From assembly GCA_947247005.1 (NCBI GenBank), contig OX365950.1, forward strand, positions 10,242,720 to 10,306,719: 64,000 nt of DNA, written 5' to 3'. The notes under the pieces were generated by a model, which was given only the letters and a program-made list of their open reading frames with translations, was not told the origin of the DNA and searched no databases. The stretch comes from Spisula solida. Its lineage: Eukaryota > Mollusca > Bivalvia > Venerida > Mactridae. Position numbers and translations under genes: made by a program. Positions 1-11,541 of the stretch are shown one piece after another; position 1 is the first letter of the stretch; every line of letters begins with the position of its first letter.

Positions 1-1000
1 TGCACCTTTTTCATTGGAAACTATCCAGTATTGGGCTATATATTGGACTCACAGGAGTTCTCTATTCATCTAAACTTAAAAACGACAAAGTAATGCTCTG
101 GACAAACTAGGACTTTTTGTAAAAAACATGCATACCAATATCCTTTTGGGGGGCGTTGAGAAATTCATATGGTCCATATACCCCGTCCCTGAGACACTAT
201 TGACTTGCAGCACTGATAAAAACTCGATACATCCGGATGCTATACACTTGCCCCTAACCGAAAGTAGGAAAAATTGTCAACATTTCGACTAAAGGTCACC
301 GGAAATGACGCTGTGACGGTGACCCTTGCGCGAAAGACAGGCCTACTTTGTCGGCCCCTTTAGGGCATTGATCTTGACCCCTTTGTCTAGGCTTATAGTT
401 CTTCTATAGAAAAAGGAAAAACTTTTTGGCGCTAATTGTTAATGCAATTCCACAAGGAATCGTACCGCAATGGCGGGACCAGTATTTTCAGTTTTGTAAA
501 ATCTACGTTCCAAACCCTCTTTAAAGAGGTCTAGCGGGCCCAAAAACCTGTGCACGACCCTGGGTCCGTAATATCCTGTAGTCTGGGATGCCTGTGTACC
601 TATGACAGCAAAATTTGTGCAATTAGGTCAAAAACTACGAAATGGCCATCCCGGCGAGTCTGCATTAGTACGCTATGGTAGCGGAAAGGATATTGTCAAA
701 GTTATGATCCGGACTAGAAATGTTCTAATAAAATCAATCAAAGGGGAATAGTTTAAAAACGATGCAATGTAGTGTTAGAGTTCTTGCGCACTACACTTCG
801 GCCTATTGCAAGAAATATCCATACCGAATTTTGAGTCATTTGAACTTTAGTTGGCAAAGTTATGCGCCGGACAAGAAATGTTCTAATAAAATCAATCAAA
901 GGGAACTAATTCTAAAACAATGCAAGGTAGAGTTATGGTTCTTACGCCGCCGCCGCGCCCTCCGCCATACTATAATTATAAAAGTGGCATGTTTCGTAAC
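1..1000. repeat. Dispersed repeat family R1, first copy
   Basis: Sequence from base 1 matches 45286-45780 in the same orientation, including a shared stretch from about 1-75 and 45290-45362. Within it a ~150-bp subunit recurs, marked by a TTCTAATAAAATCAATCAAA core at about 723 and 882. It ends near a CCG-rich stretch at about 944-960. No protein is recognised; the open frame at 762-1106 follows the repeat and is not considered a gene. Confidence 0.7.
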
Positions 1001-1637
1001 AGTGCGACCTGTACGATCGTACAGCGTTTTATTCAGTCAACGGTTTAAAAAAAGTTACCAGTTTCGAGGACCGCTTCAACAATTCAGCCGTTCAGCCACC
1101 CTTTGACATGTATGTCATTACAATGTTTCTTATTGCACATATATATATACCTGCCATATTTCAACCGAAAGCTGACTGGCAAATAAAGGCTATGCTCGGC
1201 ATTTTGTTTTATTACGGATGTTAAAGCGAATGTGTTCACATACGGGATTAAATGAACTAAGAACAGTTTTCAGATGGATAGAATACAGTTTTCAATTCAG
1301 AAAGTTGTAGGCGGGGGAGAAAAGGAATCTGATAATTTAAAATAAATATCACATTGTAAAAATAGATATCATCGCAGGGGAACCGTATATTAATATTCAT
1401 AGTAATAATCATTTACTGCAAGTTTTGACAGAAAAGTTTTTAACGTAAAATTTGCAATCCACCTTTTATGAAAAACAATGCAGAGTTATCACCTGATATT
1501 TACCCACACAACTTCCAAGTTATGCTTTTCGTTCGACCTCAATACTTAAAAGTAAACCAGTAAAGTCAGTTTTCAGTATTAATGTTAATGGTTTATTATA
1601 CATTGTATATATCAATAATCATGTGGATTTAACTCAC

Positions 1638-1832
1638 CTGTATCTTCAGGCAGAACTGTGATTTTCAGTCCAATAACTTCATACATTTGGTCAAATTGTG
1701 TGTACCATTTGTGTTTTCTATCATGCCTAACGCCCGTCTTTGAACAAGTAATTTTATCGCCGTCTACAGTATTGCGCGGAATACCTTGGGTTGCAGTCAT
1801 GCTTGTAAAGGTGCTGTATATAGCAATGTTTC
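1638..1832 (-). CDS. Downstream paralog exon: N-terminal half of F5/8C domain 1
   Basis: This 195-bp exon is flanked by acceptor TTCAATAG and donor GTGAGTT on the minus strand, phase 1 at both ends. It encodes about 65 residues starting NIAIYSTFTSM, with TVDGDKITC (the VDG..TxC signature of F5/8C/fucolectin domains) and WYTQFDQMYEVIGLKITV corresponding to the WWxVDL strand region. It follows the EGF exon at 2559-2711; the C-terminal half should lie left of the window. Compared with its paralog (56111-56296) the ends are conserved but the central part around the VDG motif is very different and three codons longer. Confidence 0.8.
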
Positions 1833-2558
1833 CTATTGAATGATATAAACAAATCCATTAATATCATATTGGTATGTACTCTCAAACTGTCATTTTGCCT
1901 GACTGTTGATTTTAAGCATAAATGTTCCAAAATAGGAGCCTTTTTGCATGGAGTTACAAACGTAACTTTAACGTTAATTCAAACTTGTCTGTAGAAAGGG
2001 AAAAATGCATTACATCAGTCTGGTAAATTTAGTATTTGACATAAACCTTCGAGAATTATATCACACACGGTTAAGAATAACGTTTTATCATTTTGCAGAT
2101 AATATAAAAAATATGCGTGCTCGAAAGTTTTCTACTGCTAATCCCTTCTCTTTCTTATACAAATAGAATACTTTTCCGAAATTGGTCAACTTTTACGACG
2201 CAAGTTATTTCAACATAATATAAACCCAATATTACATCTAGATAGTTGTATACAGTTAAATTACATGCACATACTTCAAATTAATTCAAAAGATTTTAGA
2301 GCTCTTCAAACACGTAAATTTAATGTGAAATAATAAGAAGTAAACATGGCAAAAGGCAGGTTTTCCCGAAGAGCATATTATCCATAAATTAGTTATATAC
2401 AGAAAAGGTTGTTTATATATCTACATGCGTTAACACAAAAGGGCTGTTTTGTTGTGCTATGTTTGAACCCTAGTCTAGTGTTATCTCAGCATCAATTAAG
2501 ATTGATTTACTTTAAGCTGTACATCTGATATATGGGATACCACATGAGTAACACTTAC

Positions 2559-2711
2559 GGTATTGACATCCTGGGCCCATCCAGCCGTAGTCGCAACCAT
2601 TGAAGCAGTGTCCAGTATCCTCGTCACATTGGTCATCGTCTTTGCAGTGACAGCGGTATTGACATTGCAAAAATGTTGGTACTTTAACTCGTACGAAATC
2701 GTTACATTCAG
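2559..2711 (-). CDS. Downstream paralog exon: EGF-like (eight-cysteine) repeat
   Basis: A 153-bp phase 1-1 exon with donor GTAAGTGT at 2558 and an acceptor ending ATAG before 2711. It encodes one laminin-type/MEGF-type EGF repeat starting ECNDFVRVKVPTF and ending GWMGPGCQY, with eight cysteines. It differs from the paralogous exon 57006-57158 at only three bases, two of them synonymous and one changing Val to Gly. It joins the signal-peptide exon (8241) to the F5/8C exon (1638). Confidence 0.85.
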
Positions 2712-3323
2712 CTATACAATATAAAAACAATATAAGTGGAGGAAAATATTCACTTTTCGACTTCTACCAGTAAGTACATTATTTAACAATACTTGACAAA
2801 AGTGCTAACCGAACACTTTTTAAGCTTGGCTATTCCCATAAAATGTTCACTAACCAAGTTCAACTTTACATAGGCTTATCGATATAGACCATGTACAGAA
2901 TGCATCTGACCGTGTGATAATACATTCATGAATCACTCGTTCATATCAGAATAAATTCAAACGTACGTCTTTGCAGCATGTGGATAAGTAAGTTCGAATA
3001 AACAAAAAAACTTCAAAGGTAAACCTCGGATGGGCGGTTGTTGCGTATTTATACGACAGGCCACTGTATAGTCCAGTCAGGATAATAATCCAGTGACGCC
3101 GCGGTCGAGTCCACTATAACGGTGTAAAACCAATTATAAAGGCTTATACTGTACAAACAATTATAATTTCAATGTTAAACTAACATACTGTATTCGCTCT
3201 ACCTGTTTAGACAATGGTTTTGATTTTTTGCGTACACATAAACTGCAACGTCACTGTCACAATATCCTAACTGGACTATAACATTGATTAAAATCATCGC
3301 CCTCATTATTTAGTTTCAATTTA

Positions 3324-4266
3324 GTGCAGAGATATTGACACGACTCTCGAGCCCGCTATTAGCATAATTTCACGGTAGATTAAATATCTAAGTTTAACTT
3401 CGACTGTAATCGTATTGATTATAACGGAAATTGACGTGGTTGTTTGTTTATACCACATTATTTAAATTGACTTCTTACGATACAATAAAGTAGAAATATA
3501 TGTAGATACTTGGCTCAGTCGGTAGCGCACTCGGGTGTTTCACCATACTAATCTTGACATATAGGGATCAACCCGGGCCCTGCGAGCATCTTATGATGGA
3601 TTTTTATTTCATGTTTTACAGAAAATATATATGTTTTATCTGTAACATGTCGTATAATTGTAATTGTTATTAATCTGTTATTGATTTGTTTGATTTCTTT
3701 GTGTCTTTTCACCTTTTCTATAGAGTATCTTTATTTCAAAATAGTTTGATATATACATTGTATATACCAGCAACATCTGTATTTCTGGACAAAAATGATG
3801 TACCTTGTTTATCATCACATTTCAAAAACGGCTCAGACATGTTGTATCTAATTTGTTTTGATATTTTGAACCAAGAAATCGACTGTTCTGTATGTCCGAC
3901 ATATATAAATACACAATTCAACCACCGTACATGTATATTATAATATTATCATGATGCTCGTGCTTGTTTTAATCCAATACACACATGTTTTTTAAATTGA
4001 AAAAAAATACAAATTACTGGACCAGAGATTCGAACCCACAACTTCTTTACTGTAGTATGGCTCGCTAACCACTCGCCTATGGGGGCTGTCGTGCTTTGAA
4101 TAGTTCAAATTGTATTATGAAAATAATCCACAGAAGTTAAAAGTTACGGTTTAGCCCGAAGTATACCGCTGACCCACGATACTCGCACGGAAATTTATAT
4201 ATACCGCGTTATCGATTTATAACATATTCATGCATAAAGGTCAGGATCGTGTCAAATTTTCTGCAC
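3324..4266. mobile_element. 943-bp TIR element (MITE-like), TA target duplication, with nested tRNA-derived sequence
   Basis: The termini are inverted: GTGCAGAGATATTGACACGA at the left and the reverse complement of a similar GTGCAGAAAATTTGACACGA at the right. Both are flanked by TA (3322-3323 and 4267-4268). The duplicate copy near 57590 runs straight from CAATTTA to the right flank with one TA, an empty site. The open frames inside (about 3686-3943) look spurious. Superfamily is uncertain; the TA duplication suggests Tc1/mariner-like. Confidence 0.75.
4015..4092 (-). repeat. tRNA-derived SINE head
   Basis: On the minus strand a Pol III A-box-like segment (TAGGCGAGTGGTTAGCG) is followed by a B box (GGTTCGAATCT) at tRNA spacing. 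It lies inside the 943-bp TIR element. The acceptor stem does not close, so it is not a functional tRNA gene. Confidence 0.6.
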
Positions 4267-4443
4267 TATACACGCGTGTGAATACAAATACGCATTGATA
4301 CAAATAAAAAAATAATTGGAAATCACAAAGTGTTAGAAAATATCATATTCAAGTGTGATAACTCTTAAGTGATAACCTCCTTATTGAGTATTTTAAAATA
4401 TAATTGTATTGTTGAATATTGCTAAAACACGTAAATAAAACTA

Positions 4444-6310
4444 TGTAACGGTAGCTGAATGCATAAAGGGAGGTAATAGGATTGATATGCACAATTTGTT
4501 AACCATGTAGATTGCCATTAGAGTAGAATGACAGTAATATATGTCCTTCAAATCACACTTAGTAGTAAGCTAGCTTGTCAATTTGGCGTACCATTTGGGT
4601 CAAAAGTCTGTTCATGCTTGCGGTAAACTACAATATGTACGTGCACGTATATTTTTATACGTGCACGTATAAAACTATATGTGCACGTATAAAAAATATA
4701 CGTGCACGTACAAATTTATACGTGCACGTTTATATAAGCGAAATTGTACGTACACGTATAATAGTGTACGTGCACGTATATAATTATACGTGCACGTATA
4801 AAAATTGTACGTGCACGTATAAATTTATACGTGCACGTATAATTAATCTATGCTGACCAATGAAAAAGCTTGTTTTATCGCGGTATTTTAAGGACCAACA
4901 CCATATGTTTTTATCTTTTAATTACTTTATTATTAAGCGTGTTGGTTGAACTAACTGTTGCGCAAATTTAAATTCAATTTATAATTATTACGATAGAGAG
5001 AATTTATGTGTTAAATGATAAGTAATACATGCTGTTCAGTGTTGTTAGATTAACTGTTAACGTAGATAAAATAAAGAAAACTTACTGTGCGATATAATGT
5101 ATTAAATTATAATGCTGGTATATAAAATTAATTCCAATTAAAGTCAATTAAATAATATGGAAACCCTTTCTTATCCTATCTATACACTAACTTCAATATA
5201 TGGTTCCTGAATGAAATATACATGTAGATCTATACATGTACCTTATAATAAGACCCATATACAAGTAACACCCAGTTAACTAATTATGATTATACGAGTA
5301 TATAAATAGACCGATGTACTGTTTCTTATTAAAAGTACAATTTTATGAAAGTGGTGACATGTGACACATGCCTGTCCTTCCTGTATATTACAGTAACACG
5401 TTAGGCCCTCATCACAGCAAGCGGTCTACAATGCATCCCCAATGTGCCAAAATGTATGACGCGTATGCAAACATAGCCTTGTAAAATATGTTAATTCGAT
5501 TTACTATGATCAGTTCTAAGGAGCCTGTACATTGCCCGGGGCTTATAAAATCAATAGTATCTTAACTAACACTCGATTAAGATATGGTTGTAAATGGTGT
5601 GAAATAGATCAACTTAAATCTAGTACACCATCTTCACATACACTATCTTTATAAATTTTAAAAATGGCATTGAATCCTATGTAAGATCGGCTGTGATTGG
5701 TTGATCATAAATAAGCGTTTGGGTCAGCGATAATGTACGTGCATATACGTGCACGTACAAATTTATACGTGTACGTAAAATTTTATACGTGCACGTATAC
5801 TTTTATATACTTAAGGATAATTTAGCGAAATTCTACGTGCACGTATAAAATTGTACGTGCAGTGCACGTATAATATTTATGCGTGCACGTACAATTTTAT
5901 ACGTGCACGTATATTTTTATACGTGCACGTATAATTTTATACGTGCACGTATATATCATAGCTTACCGTATGCATGTATAGACTTTTGACCCAAATGGTA
6001 CGCCATATTTCACTGACGGGATTTCTTGGTGTCTGTCAGTCCGGCACGTAACATTGGTGGCAGCGGCAGGATGAAATCAACTGCCAGATTGTAGTTGCCT
6101 TACCCGTGTGTTTCCCAGGTAAAATCTCGGGACGAGATTTCTCGGAGGGGGAGCTATGTAACAGTCGCTGAATGCATAAAGGGAAGTAACTGGATTAATA
6201 TGCACAATTTGTAATCCTTGTAGATTAGAGTAGGATGACAGTACACCCCCTTAGTGGTGAGCTAGATTTCACTGGCGGGATGGTTAGTGCCTGTCAGTCC
6301 GGGCGATACA
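4444..6310 (+). mobile_element. TRIM-like miniature LTR element, copy 1, interrupted by a foldback element
   Basis: The first LTR starts TGTAACGGTAGCTGAATGC at 4444, is interrupted at 4584-6005 and ends near 6053. The second LTR is 6157-6310. Between them is only about 100 bp, starting with a primer-binding-like TTGGTGGCAGCGG and ending in a purine tract CGGAGGGGGAG before the second TGTAAC. It encodes no protein. The orthologous element without interruption is at 57757-58180. Confidence 0.72.
4584..6005. mobile_element. 1.4-kb foldback element with palindromic ACGTGCACGT arrays
   Basis: Outer inverted repeats (TGGCGTACCATTTGGGTCAA at 4584 and its reverse complement ending at 6005) flank two arrays of the self-complementary unit ACGTGCACGT. 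The arrays lie at about 4635-4845 (about ten units, spacing about 20 bp) and about 5735-5956. The middle 870 bp has no recognised content. It sits in the first LTR of the miniature LTR element; the paralogous LTR at about 57885 has an empty site. The open frame 4575-4856 is an artefact of the array. Confidence 0.8.
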
Positions 6311-8045
6311 CGTTTATAAAAGCGCTTTTTTGTATATACATCATATTAAATAACCTTTAAAGCATTCACATGATATTCAAACAATTTAATTTCAAGTTAC
6401 AAGTAATGGTTCTTTCACAGTACATGAATTACAATTATAACACTTGCAAATGGATGCAGTGCATTTGTTCATGTTTACTATTTGGGATTAACGATTGCAT
6501 GCGAAAACACGTATTTGTTGTTATTGTTGTAGTTTTGCAATGGCTATCGCCTAAATATTTTTGACAGATCGGATACAGAATAATGATTCGGTACTCTGAA
6601 TTTCACGTCCCTATTCAGAAGCAAGTTGTTGCTCAAGATTTGAGAACCAAACGTGTTTTTTTTCAATATGAAATATAAATTAAGTTCCACTCTTTGAATA
6701 AAGTTTCGGCATAAAAGCCTTATTCAAATCATGAAAATTGTTGAACAAATACTTATTTTATTTTTCCAACGTAAATATGTTAAATTGAAATTTAAATAGC
6801 AAATAAAAGCCGAGTGTAAAACTATAATAATATTGATAGGGCGGCTCATCTGTGCAACCCATCTCCTAGATCGGAAAAAACCTTTACTAAGTATTTGATC
6901 GCCTGGTCTCCTATGTGGTGCTGGCAGCCAGAGGCTAGATATATAGTCACTGTGGAGCAAACTAATTCCTTAGTCATTATTGTTTCTCTGCAAGATTATC
7001 CAAAAACCTGATGGGAAATTCTCGCAGGATGCAGTGCATTTGTTCATATTACATGTATACGATATGTTATTAAGATTTCTTTTCCGCTACGTTCATCATG
7101 CGACATCTTTATACATGTACAATGCGCGGAAACTACAACTTACATGGCACGGTCGTTATCTCTTATTGTGTTTGATCGAATGGTACATGTAAAAGTCTTC
7201 CGCCATCAATCAGGACACATAGTAAGGATTGATATATAAACACGGAAATCCGTTAATTTATGTTTAAGTGGAAAATCGTACTTAACTAATCAGTATTCTT
7301 CATAATTCGAGAGCAATAGCTAAAATTATTGTGACTTATTGATTTGTATATGTGTACGAACCGTACATCCAGAATATGAATGGAAAGACTACAACCTGGG
7401 CTTATTTATAAGCATTCATGAGGCCTAAGGTGGTCGTGGTTGACAAACCGGCATCTAATGCCATACACTAGAACAATAAAACTGTTTTTGCATGTTCTAT
7501 CTCATTTGACATTGCTCAAGGTCCTGTGAAAATATAACGTCATAATTTCAAATGCAATGTACTTTTGCCATTAACGCTTTGCTCACAATCCAGTCATTGG
7601 ACCACTTCGTAGCGTGCATGTGCTGAATGTTCCGGATATTGATTACTCTAAGAGCAACTTAAACTAAAAAAATAAAGTTGAACAATTGCCATCCTTTGTT
7701 TTATCAATGTTTATTGTTAAGTTGCTCATTGTCCTCTACCAGTCATATGAGCCAATGCCTACATCAACCAATGAACCGCAGTATTTCGGTAATAGTATGT
7801 CCACAATCAAGTTGTGCAACAAAAAAATCAAAACAAATTGCCCAATGTCCAAATTCGAAATAACAATTTTTAGAATGAATCCATTGTACTACATTCTATT
7901 CTATGAACATATTTACAAGTATTGTATTAGAAGTTCTGGTATGTTTGCATCAATAGTAATACTAATATGTTAGTATTTTTAAACAAAAAGTTGCTTAAAA
8001 AAGCCATGATGATTATATCGTTGTTGTAACCACAATTGAGTTTTG

Positions 8046-8199
8046 CCAAGGGTGGTATTCAATATTGATCTTGTGTTAATGGAAAACAAGAATAGCCAAT
8101 CATATCACCTGTTACTGATCAAGAGGTCTTAATATGATGCGATCTGATTGGTTGTCCTTATCCTTAATAATGTAAAACAATATTGAATACCACCCTTGG
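8046..8199. mobile_element. 154-bp MITE, copy 1
   Basis: The termini are CCAAGGGTGGTATTCAATAT and its inverse at the right end (ATATTGAATACCACCCTTGG). The paralogous copy at 60786-63151 is split by a 2.2-kb element. It lies in intron 1, about 40 bp downstream of the signal-peptide exon on the minus strand. Confidence 0.72.
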
Positions 8200-8240
8200 T
8201 CTTTTTCTTTACGGTATTCATGATAAGTGGAATGTCCTAC

Positions 8241-8371
8241 CTGAGATGTAAACGTCAGACGTGATATCAAATAGGATATGTACTGCTATTGCCAATTTCC
8301 AACCAACATCCATACTTTGATGTTCAGATGCCTGTGATAATGAATTTTCGGTTATACACTCAACGAATGTT
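8241..8371 (-). CDS. Downstream paralog exon 1: 5'UTR end, start codon and signal peptide
   Basis: The exon runs from acceptor TACTTAG before 8371 to donor GTAGGA at 8240. The start ATG is at 8313-8311, and the 73 coding bases give MDVGWKLAIAVHILF..., a short n-region followed by a hydrophobic core typical of a secretory signal. The frame is open upstream of this Met but shows no domain there, so this Met is chosen. The exon is identical to 63193-63323 over its full 131 bp, although the flanks differ. Confidence 0.75.
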
Positions 8372-9080
8372 CTAAGTACACATTTTGAGAATGCATGATT
8401 CGGTGAAATATCGGTAATCATTTAAATTCGAACATATTGGTATCACTTGGCATGGCTTCGACGCTGCCAAAGAAAACTTGACATCGATGTCAAAATCAAT
8501 CATGCATGACCAAAAGGAGAAACATCTCCTACGCGATAAAATTGTTCAATTTGTTTTGTTTAGGATTGAGACAAACGACACAAACGACGGAAAAAAACAT
8601 TTAGGAGTGACAAATTATTGCAAAATTGGTTCACGAAGACCGCACAAGGCTTGACACCACAAGGTTTATCAGATAGTGGCTGAAATGTTAGTATTTGCTA
8701 TACAAACCGATATTTTCATAAAAATCAACATGTCGTGCTTGCATTGCATCGTCACTTAGAATACTTAGAACATTTGACAAGTGTAGACTAGCACATAAAA
8801 TAAAACTATTTGGTCTGATCTACGAACTAGTAAGGGTTTTTCTAACACATCAGCATGTCTATGAATATGATACTAACAACATCCACAAAGCATTCTGAAA
8901 AGCATGATACATGTATAGGACTGGTAAAATGATGACATAACGTTACATACGTGTTTACATAAATCGTATTACTAGTACATCTTTAAGTCCTCTGAAAACC
9001 GGAAGTCTCATCAACTGCAATTTTCACCAAGTACGGACAGAATCCAGTTTTCGTGGGATTAGCTGAGATTGTATGAATGA

Positions 9081-10242
9081 TATATTATGTATATAGTTAT
9101 TAAATTATCGGCATTTAATTGATTAAATCACTTAATCACTACATCACCTCATTTTTTAGTCAAACATGACCTATAATCCGGACATCGTGTTGTTACTTTT
9201 TTATTACGAAAATTAAAACAATATATTTCGAATTAAACTGTCATCAGTTTAGGTGGATGCCAGCCAATACACTTTGAAATATTTTAATTAAAGGTAATTC
9301 AGTTCTAATGGACAAAACAATTATAGTTAAGAAAAGAACGTTTTAATTGGCATTACTCTTTCTGTAAAATTCGACACAAGACTTTCATTCAAGTGGCCCA
9401 TTTGTGTGCACAATTCAAGGCAATATTAGCAAAGTAAATCCTAACATAAACGTCATTTCACTGGATCAAGCTCTCCTTGAGATGCTCCCGGAAAAATAAG
9501 TTCCACGTGAGTGCTCTTGAGTTTTATATATAAGGGAATAATAATGTGTTAACATATTTTGTATATAAATGCATTCTGAGAAGCAATCGGATTATTTAAA
9601 CTATAACCTTTTTCATGGCCGCAACTTTTTTCCAAACGTAACAATAGTAATAATAATTAAAGATTCATTTAATATCACTCAACATCATATAAAATACAAA
9701 TCACCTTCTAGACAAATCCTTTCAAGCCACCGTCTTCTTCTAGTATGATTACATCTGTTGTCAACACAATTGCATGTACTTGTATTTTATATCACATGAC
9801 TGAATTTGTATCCGGGTTAGTGTAGTGAGTACGTATATTAAACGAGTATTTCAACATCAAACTTATTGCAACTCAAAATACATACATTGTCCTTATAATA
9901 TACATCCAGTTGACATGAAGCTTGTACACAAAGTCCACAAAGAAATTCGCAATTTTGTTTTCGAAATAATGCGTCATTTGTAAATTGTCATATGTTTTCG
10001 CGACATTGTACTTTTTAAAATGAATATTTCATTTCTAACATCGGCAATTGATGTTTTCTTCTCTTATTAGTTTATGAATCAACAAGTAAAAAACAAATGT
10101 GTCAAAACAAACATTCTATTTGGAATAAAACAACTGACACAAAAACAACTAGTTTCAATTAGGAACTAATCGAATTAACTAAATATTGTGATTTTGTAAA
10201 ATTGCAAAAACAATACTGGAAATTTGAATAAAACAAATCAAT
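9081..10242. other. No recognised feature
   Basis: AT-rich sequence between the visible end of the duplication homology and the gag start of the Ty3/gypsy remnant. No coding exon, RNA gene or clear repeat was recognised, and no 5' LTR matching 18748-18915 was found here. Confidence 0.5.
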
Positions 10243-10754
10243 ATGGCTGCAAGTTTTGAAGTATCGACACCGGGACCATTTAAAGTAATTTATCGAAATC
10301 TTGGGAATTATATGTAAAACGTTTTGGAAATTATATGCAAGCTGCATTTGTAACTAAGGACAGTCAGAAAAGAGCGTTACTATTGCATAATGGTGGAACG
10401 GAGGTTCAGAACGTTTTTGACAGTTTGAGTGGAAGCGGGGCAACATACAAGTATGCAGTTGACTGCTTAACGAGTTATTTCCACCCAAAGAAGAATATCC
10501 AATATGAATATCATGTGTTTCACCAGTCAAAGCAAAGTCCTGATGAGACAGTCGACAATTACATCGTACGTTTGTCAAAATTAGCGGTGTCATGCGAATT
10601 CCTGGATCCTGATGATCAGGTGCATGACCATGTTTTAGAGTCATGCCGATCAGATGACATGCGTAAAAAATTATTGACAACAAAAAACCTTACATTGGAA
10701 CGTCTGCACGAAATTGCTAGAACTATGGTATTATCGACTACGCATGCCAAATAA
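10243..10754 (+). pseudogene. gag (retrotransposon capsid) remnant
   Basis: The reading starts at an ATG at 10243 (MAASFEVSTPGPF), shifts frame near 10315-10335 and then stays open from 10335 to 10754. It contains features of the retrotransposon gag family, including VDCLTSYFHPKKN, FHQSKQSPDETVDNYIVRL and a C-terminal RLHEIARTM. It is short for a full gag because of the frameshift and because the nucleocapsid region is in another frame downstream. Confidence 0.8.
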
Positions 10755-10823
10755 TGTCGCAAAATAAAATCACATCGTTCGTTGACGGTGAAGTGAACTA
10801 ATTGAGGGGGTATACCCGTAGAA

Positions 10824-11090
10824 ATGGTGGACAGAGAAAACAAAACAACCAAACAAGGCAACCAAACAAGGCAACCAATCAACGGAACAAGAAACCCAAC
10901 CACACAATCAATATCACAACAGCAAAATACGGCAAAGTGTTATCGTTGTGGGGATTTAGGACACTACGGTCGAGAATGTGCAAGGACAAAAGGTCTAACT
11001 TGTCACACGTCAGGAAAGCTAAATCACCTAGCAAACATGTGTAAAAACAAACATGTGAACGTTGTTAATATGGATAAACATGAAGAATAA
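10824..11090 (+). pseudogene. Nucleocapsid zinc-knuckle segment of gag
   Basis: After a Gln/Asn-rich linker, CYRCGDLGHYGREC is a complete CX2CX4HX4C zinc knuckle. A second, damaged one follows (CHTSGKLNHLANMC, whose second cysteine is replaced). Such knuckles bind the element RNA during packaging. It leads directly into the protease. Confidence 0.85.
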
Positions 11091-11541
11091 TGCCACTCTC
11101 AAAATATCTTTGAATAATACAAATGTAGATGTTTTGATTGATAGTGGGAGCTCTGTAAATAGCATTGATCAGAATTTGTTTAACAAACTCAAAACAAAGC
11201 ACACAAGTCTGTTACCATCATATTCACAGATATTTCCATACAGTAGCACAAAACAAATACCACTCATTAACGGACATATTTAGATGTACAGTTAAATGAT
11301 GTCATTCATAGTGTAGAATTTCAAATTCTCAAGGGCAATGGGAAACCACTGATAGGTCGAGAAACTGCTAAAAGGCTGGATTTATTTCATATTGGTTTAT
11401 TACATGATAATAAAATTAATTTGCTAGGGTCTGAGCAGTCAGAATCTCAGATTATAAAGATAGGTTCCAAGGTTTGGGTAGACTCAAAGATTTCACATTG
11501 AAATTGCATGTCGATGAGTCAGTACAGCAGGTAGCTCAGTC
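11062..11541 (+). pseudogene. Retropepsin-like protease and start of RT polyprotein
   Basis: The frame at 11062-11283 contains VDVLIDSGSSVNSID, the DSG active-site loop of retropepsins. After a stop near 11281 the homologous reading continues (FQILKGNGKPLIGRETAKRL, the ILG/GRET-type end of the protease). It then reaches LKLHVDESVQQVAQS, the linker before RT, where it is cut by the TIR element at 11541. Confidence 0.75.

Larger units (their letters stand above)
1055..9080. repeat. Tandem duplication, copy 1 (5' part of downstream paralog)
   Basis: Collinear with 55091-64000 in direct orientation. Matching landmarks include 1210/55170, the F5/8C exon (1638/56111), the EGF exon (2559/57006), the miniature LTR element (6157/58027), the signal-peptide exon (8241/63193) and 8985/63903. 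Most non-coding sequence is clearly similar but has substitutions and indels. Copy 1 carries extra insertions at 3324-4266 and 4584-6005 that copy 2 lacks. The homology continues to the right edge of the window, so the true duplicated block is longer than seen. Confidence 0.93.

Noticed and set aside
3505..3590. tRNA-like sequence with GGCTCAGTCGGTAGCGCAC
   Set aside because: An A-box-like segment is present but no proper B box or stems; at most an old SINE remnant inside the 943-bp element.
4637..4845. CRISPR-like regular repeat spacing
   Set aside because: The units are palindromes with short AT spacers of near-identical sequence, mirrored by an inverted array; this is a foldback element in a eukaryotic genome.
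6724..6960. Minus-strand frame conserved in both duplicates (also 58636-58839)
   Set aside because: Conservation is explained by the segmental duplication; there are no recognisable splice borders, domain or codon pattern, and it does not fit the receptor phase.
8241..8421. Exon 1 read as an N-terminal F5/8C fragment (ENSLSQASEHQ)
   Set aside because: The frame upstream of the Met at 8313 only superficially resembles F5/8C. The Met-led part is a good signal peptide and joins directly to the EGF exon in phase.
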